From Candidatus Roizmanbacteria bacterium CG22_combo_CG10-13_8_21_14_all_34_12 (GTDB lineage: Bacteria > Patescibacteriota > Microgenomatia > UBA1406 > GWC2-37-13), in the NCBI GenBank assembly GCA_002786595.1, contig PCTC01000052.1, positions 1 through 10,014 on the forward strand: a DNA stretch of 10,014 bases, in the 5' to 3' direction. Below, in pieces: positions 1 through 5,046 of the stretch. Position 1 is the first letter of the stretch. The number at the start of each line of letters is the position of its first letter. The translations under genes were made by a program, and so were the position numbers. The notes below the pieces were generated by a model, which saw only the letters and a list, made by a program, of their open reading frames with translations, was not told where the DNA came from and made no database searches.

Positions 1-1404
1 TTTGTGAGGAAAAGCAACACAAGGCTCAAGAATTGATAAATCAACATCGATGATTTTTTCATACTTACAATTTTTATCCGGTCCATAAAATTTATATGGA
101 AACTGATTACGGTTCTTTAAATATTTTTTTAACTTTTGATCCGCCTCAAAAATGGCCGTTCTGGCGCCCATTTCTACCCCCATATTAGCAATGGTTATCC
201 GTTGGTCCATAGAAATATTTTTTAGGGCTGGTCCGCCAAACTCAACGATTTTTTTTGAAGCACCGTCAACCCCAAGTTTCCCAATTAGATACAAGATTAG
301 ATCTTTTCCATAAACACCTTTTTTGAATTTTCCTTCCAGATTAAATCTGATAGTTTTTGGTATTTCGAAGTCATATATAAATCCTGTAGACATAGCATAA
401 GTCGCATCGGTCGTTCCTACACCAAAAGCCAAAGTATTTAAAGCCCCGTTTGTATCAGTATGTGAATCGGTTCCCAAAACTATTTCACCTGGGACAATAT
501 AACCATCTTCAATTAAGACCACGTGTTCGATGCCGTCACCTTCTTTATAACATTTTGTTCCTTGTTCACGGGAAAATTGCTCCATCAGATCGATTCCTTC
601 AGAAACAGCCACTGACGAAGATGGAACAGTATGATCAGGAATAAAAAATATCCGTTTCGGATCAAAGACCTTAACCCTTTTATTGTATTTAGCAAATACA
701 TCGGAAAATTTATTTTTAAAATCCTGAATAGCCGGGGGGCCAATGACTTCGTTAAAAAATAGAATATCGATAGGAAGATCCAATTTTTCTCCGGAAAAGA
801 TTGGCCGGCCAACATGATCGGAAACGATTTTCTCCACAATAGTTTGTTTGCCCTCCGCAGTCTTGACGAAGGAGGGATGTTTTTGAAATTGCATTTGGCC
901 CAGTAGGGCACCCAAATGTGATCTTATTTTTCCTAATTTTCCACCCAAAGAGAAGCTTTTTATATCTTCAGGTGGATTTTTTATTTTATATTTCTTTCCG
1001 TCAAATTGAACAATTTTGTTATCGAAATCAATAATTATTTTTTGCTTAATTTTATATTCCGTAATATCATCAACAATGATTGCCGGAAGGCCATTGTTTA
1101 AGCAATTTCGGTAGAAGATATCCGGATAGGATAGGGCAATGATTACCTTAATATCGTTTTCCTGTAAAGCATAGACTGCCTGTTCGCGGGAGGAGCCGCA
1201 GCCAAAGTTCTTTCCGGCAACGATAATATTGTTTTCCTCCCTTTTACATCTAAAAACAAAATCTTTATCGTAATTATCAAAAGCATATTTTTTAAAATAA
1301 TTCCTATCAGTTGATTCCTGCAAAGTCCATGCGGGAATAATATCGTCGGTGTTGATGTCTTTGGGAAAAATAGACGTGATTTTTCCTATAATCTTGTTTG
1401 TCAT
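1..1404 (-). CDS. 3-isopropylmalate dehydratase, LeuD-LeuC fusion (partial, 3' end outside window)
   Basis: Isomerises 2-isopropylmalate to 3-isopropylmalate in leucine synthesis; this step normally needs separate LeuC (Fe-S) and LeuD subunits. I translated the minus strand from 1404 to the left edge: 468 codons without a stop. Residues 1-168 are the small swivel subunit, with [11 protein letters not shown] near residue 18 and the LeuD signature [11 protein letters not shown] around residues 66-75. After a linker (about 169-185) a LeuC/aconitase catalytic domain begins ([13 protein letters not shown], residues 188-200), with PDHTVPSSS, a [15 protein letters not shown] block (DSHT at 313-316) and [15 protein letters not shown]. 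The three cluster cysteines (GSCTN and CxxC motifs) would lie beyond the edge and cannot be checked. The start ATG overlaps the leuA stop as ATGA, so translation is probably coupled. Swivel-first order resembles AcnB rather than AcnA. A homologous hydratase of another 2-oxoacid pathway is possible, but the leuA neighbour favours leucine. Confidence 0.9.
   Translation of the reverse strand, partial: MTNKIIGKITSIFPKDINTDDIIPAWTLQESTDRNYFKKYAFDNYDKDFVFRCKREENNIIVAGKNFGCGSSREQAVYALQENDIKVIIALSYPDIFYRNCLNNGLPAIIVDDITEYKIKQKIIIDFDNKIVQFDGKKYKIKNPPEDIKSFSLGGKLGKIRSHLGALLGQMQFQKHPSFVKTAEGKQTIVEKIVSDHVGRPIFSGEKLDLPIDILFFNEVIGPPAIQDFKNKFSDVFAKYNKRVKVFDPKRIFFIPDHTVPSSSVAVSEGIDLMEQFSREQGTKCYKEGDGIEHVVLIEDGYIVPGEIVLGTDSHTDTNGALNTLAFGVGTTDATYAMSTGFIYDFEIPKTIRFNLEGKFKKGVYGKDLILYLIGKLGVDGASKKIVEFGGPALKNISMDQRITIANMGVEMGARTAIFEADQKLKKYLKNRNQFPYKFYGPDKNCKYEKIIDVDLSILEPCVAFPHK
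851..876. repeat. palindromic element at the LeuD/LeuC junction
   Basis: Inverted repeat CCCTCC (851-856) / GGAGGG (871-876) around a 14-base loop. It lies in the reading frame of the LeuD-LeuC fusion and encodes residues about 177-185, exactly between the two domains. Its GC content and pattern (CTTGACGAAGGAGGG) differ from the AT-rich gene around it and resemble the dispersed palindromes seen elsewhere in this window. Confidence 0.6.
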
Positions 1405-2552
1405 AAGTTGTTTTGAACCATCAAAATTCTTAAATCTTGATCATTAATCTCTTTTTTCTCATCTGCTAAATTTAAAAATTTTTTATAGATAGTATTTAAA
1501 TGTTCTTGCTTGATTTCATATTTAAGATTTCTCAACCGATATTTTAAAGCTGCACGTCCTGACCTAGCGGTTAAAACAATTTTTGATTTATCAATACCGA
1601 CGTCTTTTGGATCAATAATTTCATAATTTTCTCTTTGTTTGATAATTCCATCTTGATGTATACCCGAGGAGTGGGCAAAGGCATTAGCGCCAACAATAGC
1701 TTTGTTTTTTTGTATGGGCATGTTCATCATTTTTGACACCTTTTGACTGATGTCATAAATTTTTTCAGTATTGATGTCCGTTTTCAAATCTAGCTTCTTG
1801 TGCGTTTTCAAAATCATGGCGATTTCCTCCAAAGAAGTATTACCAGCTCTTTCCCCAATTCCGTTAACAGTCACTTCAACTTGACGAGCTCCATTAATTA
1901 TTCCGGCCATTGTATTGGCCGTTGCCAATCCAAGATCATTATGACAGTGAACAGAAATAACAGCCTGGTTTATATTTTTTACGTTTTCAAAAAGATATTT
2001 AATTTTTGCTCCAAAATCCTGAGGTAGACAATATCCTGTTGTATCAGGGATATTAACAACAGTTGCTCCGACTTTGATCACTTCCTCAACCATTTTAGCT
2101 AAAAAATTCGGATCAGCCCGGCCGGCATCCTCGGCATAGAACTCAATATCATCAACGAATTTTTTTGCGTATTTAACAGCCCAAATTGCTTGTTCCAGAA
2201 TTTTTTTCCTGGTGGACTTAAATTTGTGCTTGATATGAATATCCGAACTGCCGATACCGGTATGAATTCGTTTCCGTTTGGCAAATTTTAAAGATTCAGC
2301 GGCAACATCAATGTCTGCTTTTCTGGCTCGAGTCAAGGCGCAAATAATTGGTTTTTTTATCGCTTTTGATATCTCTATAACCGACTTAAAATCTCCAGGT
2401 GAAGAAATAGGGAAACCGCCCTCAATAACATCAACCCCTAATTTTTCCAGTTCACGGGCAATCTTAACCTTTTCAACGGTATTTAATTGACAACCTGGGA
2501 CTTGCTCACCATCGCGTAAAGTGGTGTCGAAAATAAAAATTTTGTTACTCAT
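1401..2552 (-). CDS. leuA: 2-isopropylmalate synthase, short form without regulatory domain
   Basis: Condenses acetyl-CoA with 2-oxoisovalerate to 2-isopropylmalate, the committed step of leucine synthesis. The 383-residue protein has the HMGL-like TIM barrel: DTTLRDGEQ at 9-17 (metal ligand D14), a [12 protein letters not shown] block at 202-213 (H202 and H204 metal ligands) and [14 protein letters not shown] at 230-243 (N238). [15 protein letters not shown] near 288-302 is typical of LeuA and marks the following subdomain. Classical LeuA is about 500-550 residues and ends in a leucine-binding LeuA dimer domain; that domain is absent, so ordinary leucine feedback inhibition should be missing. 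Homocitrate or citramalate synthase are related alternatives, but the downstream isopropylmalate isomerase supports LeuA. The ATG at 2552 has no Shine-Dalgarno sequence and lies about 10 bases after a terminator U-tract. The stop TGA overlaps the next ATG. Confidence 0.92.
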   Translation of the reverse strand: MSNKIFIFDTTLRDGEQVPGCQLNTVEKVKIARELEKLGVDVIEGGFPISSPGDFKSVIEISKAIKKPIICALTRARKADIDVAAESLKFAKRKRIHTGIGSSDIHIKHKFKSTRKKILEQAIWAVKYAKKFVDDIEFYAEDAGRADPNFLAKMVEEVIKVGATVVNIPDTTGYCLPQDFGAKIKYLFENVKNINQAVISVHCHNDLGLATANTMAGIINGARQVEVTVNGIGERAGNTSLEEIAMILKTHKKLDLKTDINTEKIYDISQKVSKMMNMPIQKNKAIVGANAFAHSSGIHQDGIIKQRENYEIIDPKDVGIDKSKIVLTARSGRAALKYRLRNLKYEIKQEHLNTIYKKFLNLADEKKEINDQDLRILMVQNNL

Positions 2553-2562
2553 ATTTTAATAC

Positions 2563-2591
2563 AAAAAAATAACCCCGCTTGTGACGGGGGT
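2563..2591 (-). terminator. intrinsic terminator just upstream of leuA (candidate attenuator)
   Basis: On the minus strand CCCCG (2589-2585), a 7-base loop and CGGGG (2577-2573) form a strong stem followed by TTATTTTTTT (2572-2563). It ends 10 bases before the leuA ATG. It lies downstream of a promoter and a short Leu-rich ORF, so it fits an attenuator. It could alternatively terminate transcription from the upstream acylphosphatase gene. Confidence 0.7.
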
Positions 2592-2617
2592 CTTCGTTTG
2601 GCTTTTATACCAAAAAA

Positions 2618-2701
2618 TTAAGCTCCCGCCCCAACGGGGTTAAGGAGCAATCCCACTTCGCTCTTCGAGCTTCGAGGGACAAGTGATGCTAAAGTTTTCA
2701 T
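2618..2701 (-). CDS. candidate leucine leader peptide (leuL-like), 27 aa
   Basis: ATG at 2701 to TAA at 2618-2620. The peptide starts MKTLASLVPR and contains GLLLN, with three consecutive Leu codons TTG CTC CTT at 2650-2642; two more Leu codons lie at positions 4 and 7. The triple-Leu codons coincide with the 5' arm (GCTCC, 2648-2644) of a hairpin closed by GGAGC (2626-2622), with inner CCCC/GGGG pairing. Its 3' arm and flank (GGGAGCTT) can pair in part with AAGACCCCC in the 5' arm of the terminator at 2591-2563. This is the protector / antiterminator / terminator logic of leader-peptide attenuation. Part of the ORF (2679-2651) is itself an imperfect palindrome resembling a dispersed repeat, so a chance ORF cannot be excluded. 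There is no Shine-Dalgarno sequence; the predicted 5' UTR is only about 7 bases. Confidence 0.5.
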   Translation of the reverse strand: MKTLASLVPRSSKSEVGLLLNPVGAGA

Positions 2702-2714
2702 ATTTAGGAAACTA

Positions 2715-2723
2715 ATTATAACA
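2715..2723 (-). promoter_or_regulatory. extended -10 promoter of the leuA leader
   Basis: The minus strand reads TGTTATAAT, a perfect -10 with the TGn extension. The -35 region is weak (TTTGTA or TTGTAT at 15-16 bases). The start site should be near 2708, giving a leader of about 155 bases before leuA. It lies in the gap after the acylphosphatase stop, so leuA and leuDC probably form their own transcription unit. Confidence 0.6.
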
Positions 2724-2748
2724 GATATTTTTAAAATACAAATGAAAA

Positions 2749-3024
2749 TTATTTTCTTATTTCAAATTGGTCAAATATTTCCTTTGGCTCTTGCCAGAAG
2801 ACTTGGACATCAGAGACATGAGAAATAGGGGGACCTTTTTTAATTAACTCAATTATTTGTTTGACTTTTTCTTCTTCTCCTTGTATCTGAGCCTCAACGG
2901 AATCCGCATCTTTATTTCTTACCCATCCGGTCACTTCAATAATCTTTGCCTGGATTTTAGTCCAAGCACGAAAACCGACGCCGATGACATCGCCTTTGAC
3001 GTAGAGATGAACTTGTTTTAGCAT
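2749..3024 (-). CDS. acyP: acylphosphatase
   Basis: Hydrolyses acyl phosphates such as acetyl phosphate in the cytoplasm. At 91 residues it is the normal family length. The catalytic pair is present: Arg19 in GVGFRAW (15-21) and Asn37 in GWVRNKDADSVEA (33-45), the substrate-binding and water-orienting residues of the family. The usual VQGVGFR reads VIGVGFR here, and the usual NxxDGxVE reads NKDADSVE; both are tolerable substitutions. The alpha/beta ferredoxin-like fold fits the pattern of strands and the EEEKVKQIIELIKKGP helix. The ATG at 3024 follows directly on a 7-bp repeat array and has no Shine-Dalgarno sequence. The upstream neighbour on the same strand is a small membrane protein about 90 bases away; the leuA leader promoter starts just downstream. 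Confidence 0.9.
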   Translation of the reverse strand: MLKQVHLYVKGDVIGVGFRAWTKIQAKIIEVTGWVRNKDADSVEAQIQGEEEKVKQIIELIKKGPPISHVSDVQVFWQEPKEIFDQFEIRK

Positions 3025-3029
3025 AAGAC

Positions 3030-3117
3030 AGTATTTAGTATAAAGTATCTAGTATCAAGTATGAAATCAATAATTTGTTTTTAAATACTAAATACTTCAT
3101 ACTTTATACTGGATACT
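3030..3117. repeat. inverted pair of five-unit 7-bp arrays (AGTATNN)
   Basis: Five tandem heptamers AGTATTT, AGTATAA, AGTATCT, AGTATCA, AGTATGA occupy 3030-3064. After an 18-base AT-rich spacer, five heptamers in inverse orientation (AAATACT, AAATACT, TCATACT, TTATACT, GGATACT) occupy 3083-3117. The AGTAT core is constant and the last two bases vary. The arms pair core to core, so the transcript could form a long interrupted stem between the two genes. The right arm runs into the stop codon of the upstream gene. Confidence 0.85.
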
Positions 3118-3514
3118 ACTTTATAGACGGATCAACTTCCCTCGCTCTTTTCAAATAATCATTTGCCCGATTTTTATCTCCTTCAGCTAAATATAGCTGA
3201 TAAAGACTATACAGGATATCCCTTGCTTTCGGGTTAATAGTTAATTGTTGTTCAAGATTATTTATCATGACTTTTTTTTTGTTTTCTCGTTGAAAAATTT
3301 CCTCTCTAACAGTTGGTCCATAAATATTATTATTCATTTCCAAAATTTTCTGGTATTCGGACAAAGTCTTTATTTTTTGTAAAAAACTAATCGTTGCCTT
3401 TTTGTCATTATTAACAAACCTTAAATACAATGGGGAAATTAACTGACTAAAAACGAAATTCAAAAATAAAAAAGCAAAAATTAAAATGAATCCGATTTTT
3501 TCCTGCTGTTTCAT
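3116..3514 (-). CDS. small membrane-anchored protein with a TPR-like C-terminus
   Basis: Function unknown. The 132-residue protein starts MKQQEKIGF, then one strongly hydrophobic segment (about residues 6-27) acts as a signal anchor. A charged middle region follows, then a helical hairpin resembling one TPR unit (ILYSLYQLYLAEGDKNRAND...AREVDPS, about residues 98-130), suggesting a protein-protein contact. I chose the ATG at 3514 rather than the ATG five codons upstream at 3529, because a perfect TATAAT overlaps the upstream ATG and would place the transcript start at about 3521. The promoter and first seven codons are repeated at 5001-5043, which suggests this gene once stood divergent to, and next to, the ATPase gene at 5047. 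No Shine-Dalgarno sequence. Confidence 0.75.
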   Translation of the reverse strand: MKQQEKIGFILIFAFLFLNFVFSQLISPLYLRFVNNDKKATISFLQKIKTLSEYQKILEMNNNIYGPTVREEIFQRENKKKVMINNLEQQLTINPKARDILYSLYQLYLAEGDKNRANDYLKRAREVDPSIK

Positions 3515-3540
3515 AATGATGTTTATCATTATATACTTTT
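3495..3540. repeat. left copy of direct repeat bracketing the 3541-5000 island
   Basis: A 21-base block (3495-3515, ATTTTTTCCTGC...GTTTCATA) and a 13-base block (3528-3540, ATTATATACTTTT) are identical to 5001-5021 and 5031-5043. The spacer between blocks is 12 bases here and 9 in the other copy. It covers the promoter and first codons of the membrane-protein gene. Confidence 0.9.
3528..3533 (-). promoter_or_regulatory. -10 box (TATAAT) for the small membrane-protein gene
   Basis: Perfect TATAAT on the minus strand, 13 bases before the ATG at 3514. This is the same -10 to ATG distance as for the leucine leader peptide. There is no good -35. Confidence 0.5.
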
Positions 3541-3745
3541 AGATAATAAGAAAGAAATAAAGCTGAGATTTTATTATAATATGTTACGCTTAATCTATCC
3601 TTAGTGGTTTAATTCCCCGGCGTTTGCGTCGAAACATGTTTGTCATCCCCTCGCAGGAGGGGATCCAGATGATAATTACATTTTAAAAAAGGACTCAGCT
3701 TGCCCTGAGGAGTATGTCATTTCGACCAGATACTATCACCGGACT
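3541..3745. repeat. gene-free stretch with two dispersed-type palindromes
   Basis: No credible gene. It holds a perfect 8-base inverted repeat ATCCCCTC/GAGGGGAT (3645-3664, loop GCAG) within TGTCATCCCC...GGATCCAG. A second repeat, CTCAG...CTGAG, lies at about 3692-3708 and is followed by GTATGTCATTTCGACC. Both look like the GC-richer dispersed palindromes often found in Patescibacteria and other AT-rich genomes (judged from memory). A weak hairpin GGCG/CGTC lies near 3619-3630. The second palindrome directly abuts, and seems to truncate, the transposase remnant. Confidence 0.6.
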
Positions 3746-3964
3746 TCAATTTTTAGTTCTTAATTTTTCCCTAACATAAAGGTAGGTTTCAGGATTTTTA
3801 AGAGAAGCTTTTATTCTTTGATTAACTGATCGTTTTACTACGTTTTCATAAGCTTTTATTGGAAAGTAATCATGATCAACCCTTAATTTATTTCTTTTAA
3901 GTTCCCGAGAGATTGTTCCAACATTACGACCTACTATTCTGGCAATATCCCTTAATGTTTTACA
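3746..3964 (-). pseudogene. IS30-family transposase remnant (N-terminal HTH part)
   Basis: In one minus-strand frame I read TLRDIARIVGRNVGTISREL followed by KRN, the helix-turn-helix signature of IS30 transposases (consensus SIREIAxxLGRSxSTISRELKRN). A PETYLYVREKLRTKN segment follows, matching the family's PELRxYVEExL. The frame then hits TGA (3748-3746) exactly where the family has the conserved Trp of WSPEQI, and resumes as SPVIVSGR before dissolving into a palindromic repeat. No start codon precedes it: the frame opens right after TAA, next to the stop of the 3971-4288 gene. The DDE catalytic domain is absent. A dead fragment, about 72 codons of a roughly 300-residue protein. Confidence 0.8.
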
Positions 3965-3970
3965 TTAGTC

Positions 3971-4288
3971 CTAATCTGGGATACCTTTGATTAATCTCGT
4001 AAGTCTTGACATTTCAACATTCGCTTTCCTTAGTTCCACTATGTTATCGAGAGCCTCATTGATTGTTTCTGGTTCGGTTTTGCCGCCATATTGTCCATTA
4101 AGTTCTAATGCCATTTCTCTGTACCGTTTTCTTGCTTCATGGGGAGAAATTTTTCCTATAAGTTTTTCCAATTTTCTTTCAGAACCAGGCTTGCACCTAA
4201 CCTTTCCTTCGGCTAAGAGTTCGTGAACAGCCTGATTAACATCAGCACATGTGGTTCCTATCAGCAGACGGGGTCTTGGTTTTTCCAT
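3971..4288 (-). CDS. orphan protein of unknown function, 105 aa
   Basis: I do not recognise this protein. It starts MEKPRPRLLIGTTCADVNQA and is mostly helical, rich in Lys, Arg and Glu, with no membrane segment. The stretch around residues 52-102 (HEARKRYREM...LRKANVEMSRLTRL) could form amphipathic helices or a coiled coil, compatible with a small DNA- or protein-binding role, but nothing identifies it. An upstream in-frame TTG at 4324 would add 12 residues including a run of six Ser, but that stretch is the promoter (TTGACA plus AGT repeats), so ATG 4288 is preferred; it lies seven bases after the -10, implying a leaderless mRNA. The IS30 remnant begins seven bases after its stop. It lies inside the bracketed island. 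Confidence 0.65.
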   Translation of the reverse strand: MEKPRPRLLIGTTCADVNQAVHELLAEGKVRCKPGSERKLEKLIGKISPHEARKRYREMALELNGQYGGKTEPETINEALDNIVELRKANVEMSRLTRLIKGIPD

Positions 4289-4295
4289 GACTTGC

Positions 4296-4324
4296 AGTTT
4301 ACTACTACTACTACTACTTGTCAA
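4296..4324 (-). promoter_or_regulatory. promoter with a triplet-repeat spacer, (AGT)6
   Basis: Perfect -35 TTGACA (4324-4319), then six AGT triplets (4318-4301), then -10 TAAACT (4301-4296). The spacer is exactly 17 bases. The ATG follows after seven bases. Slippage of the triplet tract would change the spacer in steps of three. Confidence 0.7.
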
Positions 4325-4347
4325 GAGGAGCTGAAAAGATTATTTTT

Positions 4348-4393
4348 GTGCAATAAATTGCACCACTACTGTAGTGGAATGATTTATCATTCC
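4348..4393. repeat. three abutting perfect palindromes
   Basis: GTGCAAT-AA-ATTGCAC (4348-4363), CCACTAC-T-GTAGTGG (4363-4377) and GGAATGAT-TT-ATCATTCC (4376-4393). All are perfect, with 1-2 base centres, and each shares 1-2 bases with its neighbour. They lie 24 bases upstream of the TTGACA of the orphan gene. Their sequences are unrelated to each other. Confidence 0.9.
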
Positions 4394-4486
4394 AAAATAA
4401 TTCTATATTTTATTATCTTATTAACGGTCGTCCACAAGATAATGCATTTACTATCTTTGTACGATCGAGCTAAGATGGTAAATTAA
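4379..4486 (+). CDS. possible 35-aa single-span membrane peptide
   Basis: An ATG at 4379, inside the third palindrome, opens 35 codons starting MIYHSKIILYFIILLTVV and ending in a charged tail (YDRAKMVN). A single hydrophobic span with a charged C-terminus is the shape of type I toxin or other small membrane peptides. There is no clear promoter or ribosome site, and a longer frame through it is an antisense shadow. Weak call. Confidence 0.2.
   Translation: MIYHSKIILYFIILLTVVHKIMHLLSLYDRAKMVN
4413..4482. repeat. two further hairpins in the palindrome cluster
   Basis: TTATCTT (4413-4419) pairs with AAGATAA (4436-4442). TTTACTATCTT (4447-4457) pairs with AAGATGGTAAA (4472-4482) with one mismatch. 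With 4348-4393 this makes five inverted repeats in 135 bases. The rest of the gap to 4680 holds only a near-palindrome at 4614-4631 and nothing else I can name. Confidence 0.7.
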
Positions 4487-4680
4487 GAAATTTTATTTGC
4501 TGATATATTTATCAAGCAGGGACTTAAGATTGGTCACTATAAAAGAAGGCAAAAGGAAAGAATAATGATTGATACCTAACTGCATCATCTATTAATCGGT
4601 AATACAAAATGCTCAATTGATTAATCGATTGTACACACTCTGATAATAATCTTAGACGATTCAAGGCTTAAGCTTTTGAA

Positions 4681-4896
4681 TTATTGAGGAATAAATTTAG
4701 TGTGTGGTACTGTACTTTTGCAATGAGGTTTATGAATAACACCAAGTTTTTCAAAATAAGTTGTGAATAGAGAGGTGTCACCTTTATACATTGTTTCAGC
4801 AATACTATTAAAGTTAGCACAATCACATGGCTTTCTTTTTATAGTCGATAAAAGAACTTTATTCTGCATTTCCCCTTGGGTTAAAGCTTTTTTCAT
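4681..4896 (-). CDS. orphan protein of unknown function, 71 aa
   Basis: I do not recognise it. It starts MKKALTQGEMQNK, has a short CDC motif at residues 24-26 and an HKPHC cluster at 55-59. The Cys/His content could bind a metal, but spacing matches no motif I know. It has no membrane segment and is basic. An upstream in-frame ATG at 4932 would add 12 residues, but that stretch holds the -35 TTGACA and AGA repeats, so the ATG at 4896 is more likely; it lies seven bases after TACAAT. The promoter layout mirrors that of the 3971-4288 gene on the same strand in the same island, which is why I count both as real genes. Confidence 0.55.
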   Translation of the reverse strand: MKKALTQGEMQNKVLLSTIKRKPCDCANFNSIAETMYKGDTSLFTTYFEKLGVIHKPHCKSTVPHTKFIPQ

Positions 4897-4903
4897 AATC
4901 CGA

Positions 4904-4926
4904 ATTGTACTTCTTCTTCTTGTCAA
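4904..4926 (-). promoter_or_regulatory. promoter with a short triplet-repeat spacer, (AGA)3
   Basis: Perfect -35 TTGACA (4926-4921), an AGAAGAAGAAG tract (4920-4910), and -10 TACAAT (4909-4904). The spacer is only 11 bases, six (two triplets) shorter than the optimum of 17. The ATG follows after seven bases, as in the other orphan gene. Confidence 0.5.
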
Positions 4927-5000
4927 GCACATTTGGACAGGGAGGGGAGGTTGATTAAAATATGTTGTAAGTAAAATTTAATTTTTTTGGTTTTTTAGCT

Positions 5001-5043
5001 ATTTTTTCCTGCTGTTTCATACTTACATATATTATATACTTTT
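5001..5043. repeat. right copy of direct repeat bracketing the 3541-5000 island
   Basis: Blocks 5001-5021 and 5031-5043 are identical to 3495-3515 and 3528-3540. On the minus strand it still encodes MKQQEKI, the first seven residues of the membrane protein at 3514, and then diverges. It lies directly upstream of the ATPase start at 5047. Confidence 0.9.
5028..5040 (+). promoter_or_regulatory. -10 region of the ATPase gene
   Basis: Two overlapping -10-like hexamers, TATATT (5028-5033) and TATACT (5035-5040), stand 13 and 6 bases before the ATG. No convincing -35. The mRNA would be leaderless or nearly so. Confidence 0.4.
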
Positions 5044-5046
5044 TAC

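Noticed and set aside
585..911. 108-codon minus-strand ORF
   Set aside because: Out-of-frame shadow of the LeuD-LeuC fusion, which shows clear family motifs through this whole stretch.
2553..2720. T-box riboswitch controlling leuA
   Set aside because: No AGGGUGGNACCGCG-type antiterminator sequence or recognisable specifier loop; the Leu-codon ORF explains the layout better.
3030..3117. CRISPR-like array
   Set aside because: Units are 7 bp with no unique spacers and the two halves are inverted; there are no cas genes.
3746..3748. TGA recoded as Trp or Gly
   Set aside because: Only one instance, in a truncated transposase fragment without a start or catalytic domain. leuA ends in TGA with the next ATG overlapping it, and Trp elsewhere is TGG.
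3987..4226. Plus-strand ORF of 79 codons opposite the orphan gene
   Set aside because: Antisense shadow; no promoter or start context, whereas the minus strand has a near-consensus promoter and start.
4288..4324. TTG start at 4324 giving a poly-Ser N-terminus
   Set aside because: The stretch is TTGACA plus an AGT tract and ends in a -10 box seven bases before an ATG, so it is better read as promoter.
4180..4482. Integron attC-type site (a GTTRRRY heptamer occurs near 4194-4200)
   Set aside because: The heptamer is short and degenerate, lies inside a gene and has no paired core site; the nearby palindromes do not show attC architecture.
3541..5000. Classical IS element with terminal inverted repeats
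   Set aside because: The ends share only a few bases (AGATAATAAG versus AGCTAAAAAA), there is no intact transposase, and a ~45-bp duplication is too long for an IS target duplication.
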